Below are positions 47,501-60,100 of a DNA stretch of 64,000 bases, in pieces. This DNA is from Membranipora membranacea (taxonomy: Eukaryota > Bryozoa > Gymnolaemata > Cheilostomatida > Membraniporidae), in contig OU612069.1 in the NCBI GenBank assembly GCA_914767715.1, positions 1 to 64,000 of the forward strand, given 5' to 3'. Position numbers and translations under genes: made by a program. Position 1 is the stretch's first letter. The number at the start of each line of letters is the position of its first letter. Below the pieces are notes generated by a model. That model was not told the origin of the DNA. It saw only the letters and a list, made by a program, of their open reading frames with translations, and did not search any database.

Positions 47501-49687
47501 CGCTAATTTCTCTACTTTATATTCCAGATCATTGCCAACAGAAGCTACCAGTAACTTCTTCAGATCTCCATTTACCTGAAAGTTAGAATGCATAAAAATA
47601 TAACAGATAAATAAACATACAACACGACAACTCTGGGGCCAGGAGTGTAGGTGCCAATATATTCAGCTGGAGAAAACTATCTAAAGGATAGGAATCAAGT
47701 TAAAATTATCCAGTCATCAGACTAAATAGATGAGCAACCATGGACGAGGCTTGACTTATATTATTGTAGTGATAAACTACTCTGCATATATCTAACTTGA
47801 TACATTTGACCTGCCTCAATCTGAAGGGAGAGTTTACCTTAATCTGACTGGATAGATCATGTTCTAGTTTAGATATAGTTTACCTTAATCTGACTGGATA
47901 GATCACGTTCTAGTTTAGATATAGTTTACCTTAATCTGACTGGATAGATCATGTTCTAGTTTAGATATGAGTTTCTTCTGAGCGAGTACTTCTTCTCTGA
48001 GTCCCTGATGAGATGATATTATCCCCTCTCCCTCCCCCTCAGCCAGGCTCTCTCCACTCTCATCCGCCCCTGATACACTAAACAGCTCCTCTCTGCAGTT
48101 AATATATAAACTCAGGTATAAAGAGGAGGCTACATACAGGAAAGTCAGACCTTGCAGAGTTGATCAGGTTATCCACCATGTAAATTGAGAGCGGCTTTCC
48201 TAGGATTACATGAAACTTTGACCTAACAGGTTTTTTCTAATAAAAAATATTAACCTGTTTCAGCCAGAAGACTCGCACCCTCAAGGGGACACAACTTTAT
48301 ATATATATATATATATATATAAATATTATATAAAATACACATAATTTATCATAGCCTATGTGTTTAGCATTTTTATGACTTCTTGAAACTCGCTCCTCAT
48401 TTCACTGAAAACTTGTCCTGCAGCTCTCTGTGGAGTGCTGATATTCACATTTATGTTTACATAATCAATTTCAACTAGAGAGGCTCCTTTAATTGAATAC
48501 AGATAATATAAAGGCAGATGTGAGATATGAGTTATATTTACCTGTCCTCAGAGTTTGGTATTTCTGATCCAGGTGAGTTAAGTGCCTGCTCTGATACTAT
48601 CGGACCGACTATATTAACTGGTCTGAGTTTAGCCTTAGATTCCGTACCTATAATATCAGCGAGTATGTGTAGATATAATCACAGTAGTAAGAATGAGAAC
48701 CAGAACCTCTACTTATGCAGCTCTCAGAGCCGATCGGATGATAAAAAAGTTAATGGATCATAATTACCACTCTTGGGCAGCTCCTTGATTGTGATAATCA
48801 CTATGTTAGAGTATAAATTAAGATGCAAGATGAAGTTTATATCTGATAATTCTGATTGAATGAGTGGCCCATTAATGAATAGCTATTATATGAGAGAAAA
48901 ATGTTGGGGCATCATGTATGCTTTCGGCTAACAGAAACCACGACACAAGAATAAGCATTAGAGGGAAATGCATTTCGAATAACAATTAGTATTAGCTAAT
49001 GATATCATATTTATATTAGTATATATACCTTTCTTATGTTTGCGATGTCTGTGCCTCTTAGTAGGCTGTCTGTTAGATCTACTAGTATATGACATCACAG
49101 ATTTCTCCCTGGTTGTGTTTATTGTAGACTGAGTTCTTACTGAGCAGCTATCACTGTCCATCTCACTAAAGAATGTACTCCCGTGTCTGCTGGAGACGAG
49201 AGATCGGGAGGGAGCTCCGCTGCTCAGTAACGGGCTACTAACACACGCCTGGGGGGGGGGAAGGGTAATAGTATTTTAAATATGATACATGTGGAGTAAG
49301 AGGGGGCAAATGGGGGAGAAGTGATCTGCATTGATGGATTATTGGCAATTTCCCAAATAGACCCGGTGACATATTAAACCAATCAAATCACTGAGAATCA
49401 TTTATAAAATATGCAGAAAAAAAAGGTGAGATTAGAAGGGGAACTAACGGTCAGCTACTGCAGTGATGGTTTGATGGATAAGACATTTAATAATGTTATA
49501 GTGATTGATGTGAGGTAAGATCATAGCACACCTTTGTAGGCTCCTTAGGGATATATTTAGGCATGACTTGGCTAGCCGGGATGAGTCGGTTGTGTTTATC
49601 GTATAATATACTCTCTCTCAGTATCTCCATGTTTAGAGGATAATATCTGTCTCCTTCAGAGGGTAAATGTGTCTGTCTGTTCTCCAT
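44593..49687 (-). CDS. BLZF1: Golgin-45 (BLZF1) orthologue
   Basis: Nine exons: 49687-49532, 49248-49029, 48647-48542, 48092-47930, 47575-47499, 47026-46904, 46181-46053, 45281-45089, 44784-44593. They total 1359 nt, 452 aa. The diagnostic core is KKLLVASVGNDLEYKVEKLA at 221-240. It is followed by a coiled coil with SIQADMWKSKYMASRVQAEE, then KLLQSLSN, all in the order of vertebrate golgin-45. The C-terminus is a CxCxxC cluster (Cys442, 444, 447) like that of the family. Known role: a Golgi coiled-coil protein that binds GRASP55 and Rab2 and holds medial cisternae together. The basic KRHRHRKHKK run ends exon 2. The alignment with the family fixed the exon 6/7 junction among several tandem donors. 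Confidence 0.93.
45478..45573. repeat. 46-bp tandem duplication carrying a short palindromic motif
   Basis: Two copies of a unit with GTTGTCTCTCCAACATCAAG then GAGG(A/G)CACAATTCC. The two halves of the motif pair (GTTGTCTCTCC with GGAGGACACAA). Confidence 0.85.
45872..46078 (-). repeat. Splice-donor tandem array at golgin-45 exon 7 (about 7 copies)
   Basis: The unit is about 32 bp. On the minus strand it contains AATAATAATCTACACACGGC, then ACACAAGTAAGT. The first copy is the coding end of exon 7 (NNNLHTAHK, donor at 46052). Six more copies with CAAGTAAGT or CAGGTAAGT follow in the intron. Confidence 0.92.
46882..46922 (-). repeat. 19-bp splice-donor repeat at golgin-45 exon 6
   Basis: On the minus strand GTAAATATATGGCCAGCAG occurs twice, followed by a third GTAAATATAT. 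The first copy is coding (SKYMASR). The donor at 46903 keeps the frame. Using the next donor adds 19 bp and shifts it. Confidence 0.9.
47831..47968 (-). repeat. 46-bp splice-donor triplication at golgin-45 exon 4
   Basis: Three 46-bp copies (47831-47876, 47877-47922, 47923-47968). Each holds the exon end (coding KLEHDLSSQIK) plus donor AAG|GTAAAC. Only the highest-coordinate copy is in frame with no stop. Reading into the next copy meets TAA after four codons. Confidence 0.93.
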
Positions 49688-49689
49688 AA

Positions 49690-50090
49690 TCTCCGATCAG
49701 TCTGAAGTCGTCACCACCTCACCTGTAGAAAATATTACATTGTTAGGGCCCACACATGTTTTTACGCACATACATATACATGTATAATACATTGCATATT
49801 GGTGTTGGTATGTGTCATCAATCTGTTACTTACAGAGTGTTTGACTGTCCCCACCTTGGGATTTACTGTTTTGTTGTATGATGGTACCCAGGGCAATCTT
49901 GTCTCAGACCACCTAGACCTACATGCGAGCTGCTGGTTGAATGAGCTGAGGCTGACTAAATCTATCACACAAGGTAGGTCTATGTACTAAATCCATGTAA
50001 CAGCTTACAGCATAGGAGGTGAATTTTCAAGGAAAATCCACACAGGAAAGCGCTGGACCAAGATCTCTATTGATTCCAGAGACCATGATA
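49690..50090. other. 5' flank of the golgin-45 gene
   Basis: Likely 5' UTR and promoter. No core promoter motif can be asserted. Small overlapping ORFs on both strands look like chance. Confidence 0.4.
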
Positions 50091-50104
50091 ACTGATAACG
50101 TCCA

Positions 50105-50175
50105 AACATCAAAAAAACCAAGAGGGCCAGTCAAAAAACCAAGAGGGCCAGTCAAAAAAACCATGTGGGCCAGTC
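50105..50175. repeat. 22-24 bp tandem repeat x 3 (AAGAGGGCCAGTCAAAAAAC)
   Basis: Three copies of an ACCAAGAGGGCCAGTCAAAA-like unit that run straight into the fold-back family fragment at 50166. Confidence 0.85.
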
Positions 50176-50208
50176 AAACAATGCAAGAGACCCTAGTCTT
50201 GGAGTAGA
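50166..50208. mobile_element. Fold-back family fragment A
   Basis: GGGCCAGTCAAACAATGCAA, then CCTAGTCTTGGAGTAGAC. It is related in sequence to the elements at 50845, 51607 and 52095. Confidence 0.6.
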
Positions 50209-50844
50209 CGGTTGATTATCTATTCGTTATTATAATATAACTGGTTTATTTACATCTACGACATGTACTGGGACCGCATGCGGCATCAAGTGGCAGCAGC
50301 TCCAGGTCATCTTATCTGAAGTTTGGTGGTTAAGCTGTTTGGTTCCCTATACCAATGCCAGTCGCGTGCGGCTTCTCTTATGAAGAGGCAGAGGGGGTGT
50401 ATTTAACATGCATGCTCTAGGCACAGGTTAGGGCCTGTATCATTTTTATAGTCCTGATCCAACTGCAGTCAACCAGAGTTTTTTTCAATCCCTACCCCTT
50501 CCAGGAAGCAAACCCGGGGCTGGCGATCAAGAGTCAGGCATCCTATCACTGGTGCCAAATGGACTGACCTATTCAATCTATGATTGATATGCATTTGTTG
50601 TCAAAACTCTACCCACCAAACCACTAGGCCTATCATGCAAGACTCCTTGGCAAGACCATCCTTACCAAGCCAAGTAATGAGTGAACTTAAAGCAATAAAT
50701 GAACTAATTCCAGTTAGTGACGAGTTAGTGATGTGTTAAATTTAAATTGGACTTGAATTGAAGACTAAAAAACTACTAAAGGGACAGAGACTGAGAGACT
50801 GGATACATAGATACATAGATAATATATATATATATATATGTGAC

Positions 50845-50915
50845 CCACAGGTCTACTCCAAAACCTGGGGCAGTCAAACATTGCCAAAATCCCAGGTTTT
50901 GGAGTAGACCTGTGG
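50845..50915. mobile_element. Fold-back element B with perfect 25-bp arms
   Basis: The left arm (50845-50869) and right arm (50891-50915) are exact reverse complements containing GGTCTACTCCAAAACCTGGG. The 21-nt loop holds CAGTCAAACATTGCC, which recurs in the neighbouring copies. Confidence 0.9.
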
Positions 50916-51606
50916 TGATGTGACCACTGACTACTGTAACTCTAGCTAGGTTAGAGTACCAGCCAGTACAGTGAAGGTAGACACAGAACAGACAGTGAGA
51001 GTGACATTACCTAAATGTACAGTAGAGAAGGAGATCAGTTTTAACAACATACAAAATATCAAACATCCTTAACCATCAATGAAAGCAATCTGGATTTGCC
51101 TTACCCAATTGTTTCTTCACTTGCACCAATGAACTTCATTGCTTGCACATAAGTTAGGATGTTGGTTGATTTTCCATTCACAAAGATATTCACTTTTCTC
51201 TCTGTTATTCACTTCCTGTTGAGAACTCAGTATGAATGTGATGGGTTTCGCTATAACTTTTTTCGAAACTGTGTATGTAAATAGAATTTTCTCTCCTCCT
51301 AACTCAAAAGGTAAATAACCACTTCTGACAGATCCTTCAGACTTTAGGGTGGGTCAAGTAGCTCCTTTGTTTACAATTCAATTTTTCATCTAGCTTAGAA
51401 GTGGGAGATTCAATTTCCACAGTCAAACTAATGCAACACCAACTTTTTGTAAGCATGTTGGAAAATCTAGGTTGGCAAGTCTGACATACAGATGCTACAA
51501 GTACAGGGCTTATTTCAACAACTTATTTGTTTCTCACTGAGTACCAGTGAGTGAAATGGCTGATTAATCAAATCAGTGTATTTCACCAGTCCAATGAACT
51601 AAACTT

Positions 51607-51955
51607 GTCTAATGCTAATTCTGGGTCTTTGACAATATTTGGCTGTCCCTTGAGCAGGGAGAGGGGGGGAGTCCATTCATTGATTTCAGAGGGGGAGGTT
51701 TAGTTAGTTCATTGAGAGGGGGGAGGTTTAGTTCATTGATTTCACATAATATGTGAGCTCATTTTGTGACTGGAGAGTGAATATAAAACTTCAGTTCAAA
51801 TCAAGGCAAACAAGAAGACCCATTTTTCATTATTCAACTCAAGGATTAATTTATAAAACTATGTTAATTAGTAGGTACCCCACAGGTCTACTCCCCCCCT
51901 CTCCCTGCTCAAGGGGACAGCCAAATATTGTCAAAGACCCAGAATTTGTATTAGA
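51607..51955. mobile_element. Fold-back element C with about 65-bp arms
   Basis: Arms 51607-51672 and 51890-51955 are inverted copies sharing GGGTCTTTGACAATATTTGG and CCCTTGAGCAGGGAGAGGGG. The spacer has two GGGGGAGGTTTAGTT repeats. Confidence 0.88.
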
Positions 51956-52094
51956 CATGTGAGGTCAGCCCAATGACTGAATTCACATTGATCTCCTCTT
52001 TAATAGGCATTATTAGTTAGTAATAACACCGAGATTACAATAGGCCTATCCAAATAAGATTATAATAGTTATAGACCTCTCTAGAGTGACATGT

Positions 52095-52165
52095 TCACAG
52101 GTTCTACGCTCCCAAACCTGGGTCTCTGGCAATGTTCGACTGCCCTCCCCCAGGGAAGAATATGG
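52095..52165. mobile_element. Fold-back family fragment D
   Basis: GGTTCTACGCTCCCAAACCT, GGGTCTCTGGCAATGTTCGA and CTGCCCTCCCCCAGGGAA form a single arm of the same family. Another scrap (GTCAGTCAAACATTGCC) lies at about 52476. Confidence 0.65.
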
Positions 52166-52499
52166 GCTCCTGGGGATCGCAAGCCTATAAATTTGCCTGC
52201 GTTGCCTACAATTCTAGACACACGAAAAACAGCAGACTTGCAAGCCCTCGCCAAGAGCCCATACCCTCCCCTGTTTTAGTTACTTACTTACTTACTTCCC
52301 AAGTGATTCTAACCCCTGGCCTGATAGGGTGGGATTTCAGGATAAATATATCATGTCGATTGTGGTAGGTGGAATGTGCCATTGTTGTGGTGACCCTGGG
52401 GAAAACGTAAGCTCAATTAATTAGACAATAGGTTTGGTCTTTGCTGCAACGAAAACAACACAACCCTAGGCGGGGTCAGTCAAACATTGCCATTATGCA

Positions 52500-54112
52500 T
52501 CTTTTAAGTCAGACAGCTGTTTTATTCTCAACTTTGAGCTTTGCTTTTGAGGCTGTGGGGACTGAAGGTTGATTAATCAATGTGCATAACATAGTTGCAT
52601 TAGTGAGATAAGTGAAATTTTCAATTTTTGAACCACCAAATTGGCGATTGTAATGAAACGGTAAAGATTGGATGGCTGAATGAAAAAGACTACTTCATTC
52701 AATTTATCATAACTAAGAAATATTAAAGGGGCCCAAAAATTGGCTGGTTAGGAAAACCAGAATCTGACTACTACTTTAACAGGAATTATTTTGGTCTGAA
52801 AAAAACATGGGGGAGCCAGTTTTTACAAATTCGATTTGTAACATGCAGTTGAATTGTGCCAGAGTAATAAAACATGGCCCTTAAATTGGTCTTCATGTCT
52901 TCCATCAGTTTAACTGAGGTCAGCAACCAAGATAAGGAAATTTTGCTGTTTCAAAAAAAACCGGAAGCGGCTCAATGTGCCCCAAGCATTGGTCACGTTG
53001 AATCCACATACAAATAAATCTCTTAAACATGGAGAAAGAGGAATACTTGCACACAGCAAACTTGATGATCAGTGAAGAGAAAATTGAACTCAAGAGTAAT
53101 TGCTTATTTCGTTGTAGGAACATAATTCCAATGTTTTTTTTTGTGTGAATGTAAATGTTGTCGAACAGTTTAAAACATATGCTTCATATACACTTTTATG
53201 ATATAACAATCTACTGCGGGCGTTGCTCAACATGCCTACACAGCCTATTTTTCGCTTTCAACTCGAGAATACAAAATCTTTCCATCAGAGATAAGTTTTG
53301 ATTATGTGAAATTCCCTCATTAATTTTCTTTCTTTTGTGTGCTAAAAAAATGCTTTTGTTCACATAACCGCTGATGGAGGGGAAAACTCTAAACATAAAA
53401 TGGTATTTGAAAAAATGGAGTGGATCAACATGCCCGCCTTCCCCTAATTACAACGATCGATTGCGTGTGCATGCATATGCCTAAGGCCCTCAAACTTCCC
53501 TACTGCAATTTTTTCAAGTACATCGTTCAAGTTTTGACTACTGCAGCACTTGGCAACTCGCTTGCATGAACTTTTGAAGGCCCTTTCATTGCACAGCTGC
53601 AGTTTTCCAATGTCCTGTGAAATTTGCTTAGTTCAGTCAAGATAAATGATACATGTTATGATAATACACTATAAATTGGGACAGCTGGGCGGCAAAATAA
53701 TGCAGCATATTTAGTTAATGCTAGTCTTTGTCCAATCGTTGATACAGCATAGGCTCAACATTTTGGTCGTATTTATTAGAAGTTATCATTTAGCAAAGTT
53801 TGGTGTCCCAGGAGTTGTGGGTTTGAGTCGCATATAGTGGGCATTTGCAGTTCATTGGCGTAATGTCATGCATGGGCGAATAGCTTAGGTTGCAATTTTC
53901 CCGATGTCAATTGTAAGAAGACACAAGATGGTATCATGACCCTAGATTTTTGCAGACGAGTTGAAAAAGTCAAAACAGCAGGTGGCTGACCAAATGAGGA
54001 ACCATCCCGTGGTTGTTCTCGAGTCCTGAAGTCTACACTCTGGTCTTATCATGAATAAATACAGTATTATGTTATTTGTTTTATTACTGTTGCTAGGCCA
54101 TGATCGGTGAGG
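52500..54112. other. Intergenic region upstream of the coiled-coil gene
   Basis: No supported exon found. Any 5' exon or promoter of the coiled-coil gene should lie here, but I cannot fix one. Confidence 0.4.
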
Positions 54113-57100
54113 ATGTTTTTATTACCTCCCTCTGCATTTGTCTCTGATGAGACGCAGTCTGAGAGCCACACCCACATAAGCTCCGCCTCTCATCAACAAG
54201 AAGAGCTTCTCTCTCCTCAGAAATTTATCAGTTCAACTTCTCCGACTCATAGGTATGTGAATAAGTTGTTATCATTAAGATTGTTATACTGTTTTAATGG
54301 GAATCAGATAATATTCCTGTAGTGTATGAGTTTAATTTTCATCTCATGATGCTGGTTTAGCTATGCTGAATATTTATTCACATGACTCAGTGTACTGGTG
54401 AGTAACGACTCTGTTCGATTTTCTGAAAAGCCCAGCTGAGGTAAGCTGTGCAAAAAGCCCGCCAACTATACACAAAGCACCGCCCACTACACATGAGAGC
54501 AGACAGTCTAAGAAAAGTAGGAAAGGATCTACAGTGAGCTCTAGAGAGAGAACAGATAGAGATGAGAGTTTGAGAGTAAGAGAGATCAGTGAGGAGATGG
54601 ATATTCTTAGAAGAGAGAACTACAGACTTATGTAAGTAACTCAGCACTTGTACATAAAATCGATATAAAATGGATGTCTAGTCTGGCGTTTGCGGCTGAT
54701 TTGTTACACTTATGAGTTATTAGAATGGAGATATAAAGTCGCCAGGAGTCATGTGATATATTTTTTGAAAATGTCACGCTTCGATAAGAACCGGTGTGTA
54801 GTAGTTGTGCTTTACCTGAAATAACCTAATTTACACATAACAGCGCACAATTGTTACCCATTATCAGTTCACTTTATGATATTGACCACCTACATTTAGT
54901 TTTTGACCTTGACCTGTGCTTTATTCTACAACAGGGAGGAGAATCTACGTAAGACATACTCAGAACTGAACTCTAAGTCTCCAGATCATAGGAGTCATCA
55001 ACAGCGACCTCTTCAGACAGATAATAAACATATAGACAGTCTTATCAGTAAACAGGCTGAGGAGATCAATAGTCTCAAACAACAGGTAAGGGGACAATGC
55101 TTACAAGCAATATGTGAACACAACGTGATCACCATGCAGTCATAACATGACCTCAACCATGCAGTCATAACATGGCCTCAACCATGCAGTCATAACATGA
55201 CCTCAACCATGCAGTCATAACATGACCTCAACCATGCAGTCATAACACAACGTGATCACCATGCAGTCATAACATGACCTCAACCATGCAGTCATAACAT
55301 GGCCTCAACCATGCAGTCATAACATGGCCTCAACCATGCAGTCATAACATGACCTCAACCATGCAGTCATAACATGACCTCAACCATGCAGTCATAACAT
55401 GGCCTCAACCATGCAGTCATAACATGACCTCAACCATGCAGTCATAACATGGCCTCAACCATGCAGTCATAACATGACCTCAACCATGCAGTCATAACAT
55501 GACCTCAACCATGCAGTCATAACATGACCTCAACCATGCAGTCATAACATGACCTCAACCATGCAGTCATAACATGACCTCAACCATGCAGTCATAACAT
55601 GGCCTCAACCATGCAGTCATAACATGACCTCAACCATGCAGTCATAACATGGCCTCAACCATGCAGTCATAACATGACCTCAACCATGCAGTCATAACAT
55701 GACCTCAACCATGCAGTCATAACATGGCCTCAACCATGCAGTCATAACATGACCTCAACCATGCAGTCATAACATGACCTCAACCATGCAGTCATAACAT
55801 GGCCTCAACCATGCAGTCATAACATGACCTCAACCATGCAGTCATAACATGACCTCAACCATGCAGTCATAACATGACCTCAACCATGCAGTCATAACAT
55901 GGCCTCAACCATGCAGTCATAACATGACCTCAACCATGCAGTCATAACATGACCTCAACCATGCAGTCATAACATGGCCTCAACCATGCAGTCATAACAT
56001 GACCTCAACCATGCAGTCATAACATGACCTCAACCATGCAGTCATAACATGGCCTCAACCATGCAGTCATAACATGGCCTCAACCATGCAGTCATAACAT
56101 GACCTCAACCATGCAGTCATAACATGACCTCAACCATGCAGTCATAACATGACCTCAACCATGCAGTCATAACATGACCTCAACCATGCAGTCATAACAT
56201 GGCCTCAACCATGCAGTCACAACATGACCTCAACCATGCAGTCATAACATGACCTCAACCATGCAGTCATAACATGTCCTCAACCATGCAGTCATAACAT
56301 GGCCTCAACCATGTCGTGCCACATTTTTTAACCAGTATTTAAGCCGTTATTGAATGCTACCGTTTTAGGTTCAATTTAGGTTCAATCCTCTAAACACAAA
56401 CTTTGAGATGAAAACTGTTTGACTAGTCTCGATCTCCGCGGAAAAAAGAGGTTGTTGACAAAATTACTCTGATGAAAAGCAGCTCCCTGACAGCCCTAGA
56501 TATTCTTGTACTATTTAATAAATACAGTATCTCTCAGTCCTTTCCTGCGAGACTCACACTCGGACCTGCTATATATGATGTTAATTTATTTTCACAAAAT
56601 ACACATTAATAATATATCTTAACTTGACGTCTATAAAGTTCAAAGATATTGCTAGCTTTATCACTAGTTCACTGAAAATTCAGTACAAGGCATATATCAC
56701 AGTTAACAATGACTGATATTTTCTTATATTTTCTCACACAGTTACATGACAGTAAGATAGACTATGAGCGATCTCTATCTGAGTTACAATCACACAGCAT
56801 ATGCAGAGATAGAGATAATCAGTTAGAGATCAGTGAGATGACGTCACGTCATGAGCTGACTCTGGATCAGCTCAAGCAGAGGCATGAAGAGATGATAGAA
56901 GAGCTGAAGCGTAACGTCAAACAGATAGACAGAGATAATACTGTGATTGTGATTATTATACTATCTTTGTCTGGCTTTTGTTACTGGTTAGCCTATGTTT
57001 TTGTTCAATGAAGGTGAATGTTTCTGTAGCATGTAATCAACTGTAAGAAAAGTTACAGTCGCTGTTTCTTTCTTTGGTTTTCTGTCCCCGCCTCATTACT

Positions 57101-60100
57101 AGTATCTCGCTGACAAGACAACATATTTTGATACAAAGAGAAAGCTTTAGTCGGCACCAGAAGCATAAATTTTGTCGCATAAATACCATCACATAGATAA
57201 AATGTGCCTCAAAATCTGATTTTGTGTAAACAAAAGTTTCAGACGCTGGTCTCTCCGCTAAGTATTTGCAAAGTAGTGCCCCCTTATTGTCTCTGATTTA
57301 ATTAAAGGCACACAAGGATCTTGCAGGTGTTGCCAGGCAAACAAAGTAAGAGCGGCATCAGAATTCTGGTTTTGTAATGTACAATACGCTGAGACATGAT
57401 GACATACATCACTATTTCAAACATCTCTGAATACAAATTCGGGCAGTGATATCACGTATAGTTAGGGAGTTGTCCTTTCGATGTTCAAGAGGACACAACT
57501 CATGTGAGATACAATGTTATAGTTAATGCTGATACTTGACTGTAGAAAAGTTTAGAGAGTAAAGATGAAGAGATTGACTCACTGAGAGAAGAGATGAGAC
57601 AACTTCAGGCTGAATTAGAAAATAAACAATCTGATATAGATAAACTACACAAGGATCTAACTACACAGCAAACCATGCTCAGGTATCTGTCTATGTGTAC
57701 CAAACCAATTCCCTCAAAATGGCTGCCCTGTGAATGTGAAATTTTTTAAATGTGCACTAGAGCGAATGAAGGAGTTTAATTATGAGTTCCATTCCCACTT
57801 TGCAAAAACTATCAATTAAGAAAGCAAATCAAAACGGGAGCCTTCTACTGTTAATACAATCCTAAATGTAATGTGCCTTTGTTGTGATACATAGTTGGAT
57901 GCTAATACAAGGTGGCTCAACTTAGCCCAGTGCTGAGGTTTACATCTGTCAGATATAAGGATAAGTGTTCATAAATAATTACCAGATATATGTAGATGCT
58001 GTGCACAGTAGGTCCAGCAGTAAGTCAGGGTAAGGATTGTCTGCTGTCCTAGCTCCAGTTGTCTATCCGTTCCCAGTCAAGTCCTTTGGTACATCCTAGC
58101 TTGCAGAGATAATTACTTGAAAGCTAGTCATGGCTTTCAGTAATTATTAAGAGTGAGTCAGTTATTGTCAAAGTAGAGGGCCATGGTTCGTGCAATTACT
58201 TAATTAATTACTACCAATGTTGTGTAAACGTATCTCATTTGTCCCTGTATTTTTGTGTAGTTGTTGTTTCGCTGCCTTATCAGGTCATATAATTTTTTTC
58301 TTAGAAAGCTGGAAGAGGGTAACAAAGATAAAGACTCTAAAATACAGCAGCTTCAGTCTGAGAACCAAACCTACAAACTGCAGAAAGTGGAGACTCTTCA
58401 GTGGCCCCAACTCAAGGCTCAGCTTGAGACAAGAATAAAGGCTACCATCGAAGAAAAGTGAGCCCATCTAGTGAAAATGTTGTTTGATTTGTTGATCTGT
58501 CGGTTGGGGGTCCCTTCCCTCGTTGCACCAACAATGCTTGCCAAACAGGCCAAGGCAACTACTGCTTAGGTATTAAAATTGTAATACAATTGAGGAAGTT
58601 TAATGAGATTGGACCGTTAGATATTCAATATAATGAGAATAGCTGGCATCAGCTCAGAAGTAATTCTGAAACTACTATGAGGGTTTGTATTGCTTCATAT
58701 ATTGGCTGTATTTCCTATCAATGTATATTACCACTAGGGACACTGTGTGTGCTGAGAATGAAGCACTAAATCTCAGACTATCAGCTATAGACGATATATT
58801 AGTGGCTCAACAGAATACCCTGAGGACAGACACAACAGAAAGAAATCTACCTGCTCAGGAGAAACTTCATTATCTGCTCACTAAGTTAGTTTGTATGATG
58901 AGCTTACTTCATTAGTTTATATCACACATTTAGTATAGGGAGGCGACCAAGGAGCCTATAAAAATGATCATTTTGAATATTTTTGGTATCACTTGTTTCA
59001 TGACGGAAGCTTGACATGATGGTTTGTATTTTAAATTAAAATAAAATTATATCAGACAAACATGCAAAGTCTAGCTCTTAGTCCCCTGGAAAAAGAATGA
59101 ATATCTGTGAGAACAATTGTATATCATAATTGACATAGATTTGCTGCCTCTTTCTCGATCTGTATAAATATTCTGCAATTAGGGGATCATGAGCAACGGC
59201 ACCATACAGAGATTCGGTTGGCTTGTTATCAATGTGTGTTTGAGGTTTGAACATAATAAAATACAAGACATGAGTTGTTTTCCCCATACAGTAATCGAGT
59301 ACAATTACCTGTATTTACTCTTATTTTTCTTCAGATGGAGGAGTAAAGTTCACAGTTTGCTTGTACAGCAGAAATCTGCAGAGATTCTAACAAAGGCATC
59401 TGGCAGGAAGTGGGCAGAGTCTACAAGGTTATATGAAGGTCAAATTAGATCACTGACCAATCAGAACAGAGAATTAGAATGTGAGCTGAGAGAGAGGGAG
59501 GCACAGATAACACTCCTCACTAAATATAAACAGGTGAGAAAGACTGAGCACTGAACACGCAGCACAGCAGACTCCTCATCTACAGCCACATTTATGTGTC
59601 ACGTCATACATACCCGCTGGCCTCTTCACTGACTCCTAGTTCCTCCAGGCATGCCTCTCTGTCAGACCAGGTGGTTCACCTAACAGTGGTGAACCCCCCC
59701 CCCCCCAGAATTAAGGTCCACATCATGACTTCATGCATTGTTATCATCATATCATGTCTCTAGATGAATACATTTCTTTTCAAGCATCAAGCGAAACCAG
59801 CCAATTGTCTACAGTGTTCAATTAAATTATATTCAAATTCGGTGAGCTTGGAGATTTGAATTTAGTAACTATAGATCAGACAACTCTGAATTGTTGCTCA
59901 AACTATTCAGAGATTGCGGAACTCCCTGATTAGTTTATGCAGTACCTCTGCTGTGGCATGAATGCTGATATCGAACAAGGTGATTAGGGAATGTGCCTCC
60001 ATGACACATAATCAAGTCCTTAAAACTACTACTCAACAGACTCATGTCCAGATTTCTTTCCTAAACTAGCGAGGTACTTTCCTATTATGACAACTTATGT

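Noticed and set aside
55130-56313. Regularly spaced 25-bp repeats as a CRISPR array
   Set aside because: There are no unique spacers, only head-to-tail identical units, and the surrounding genes are eukaryotic and spliced.
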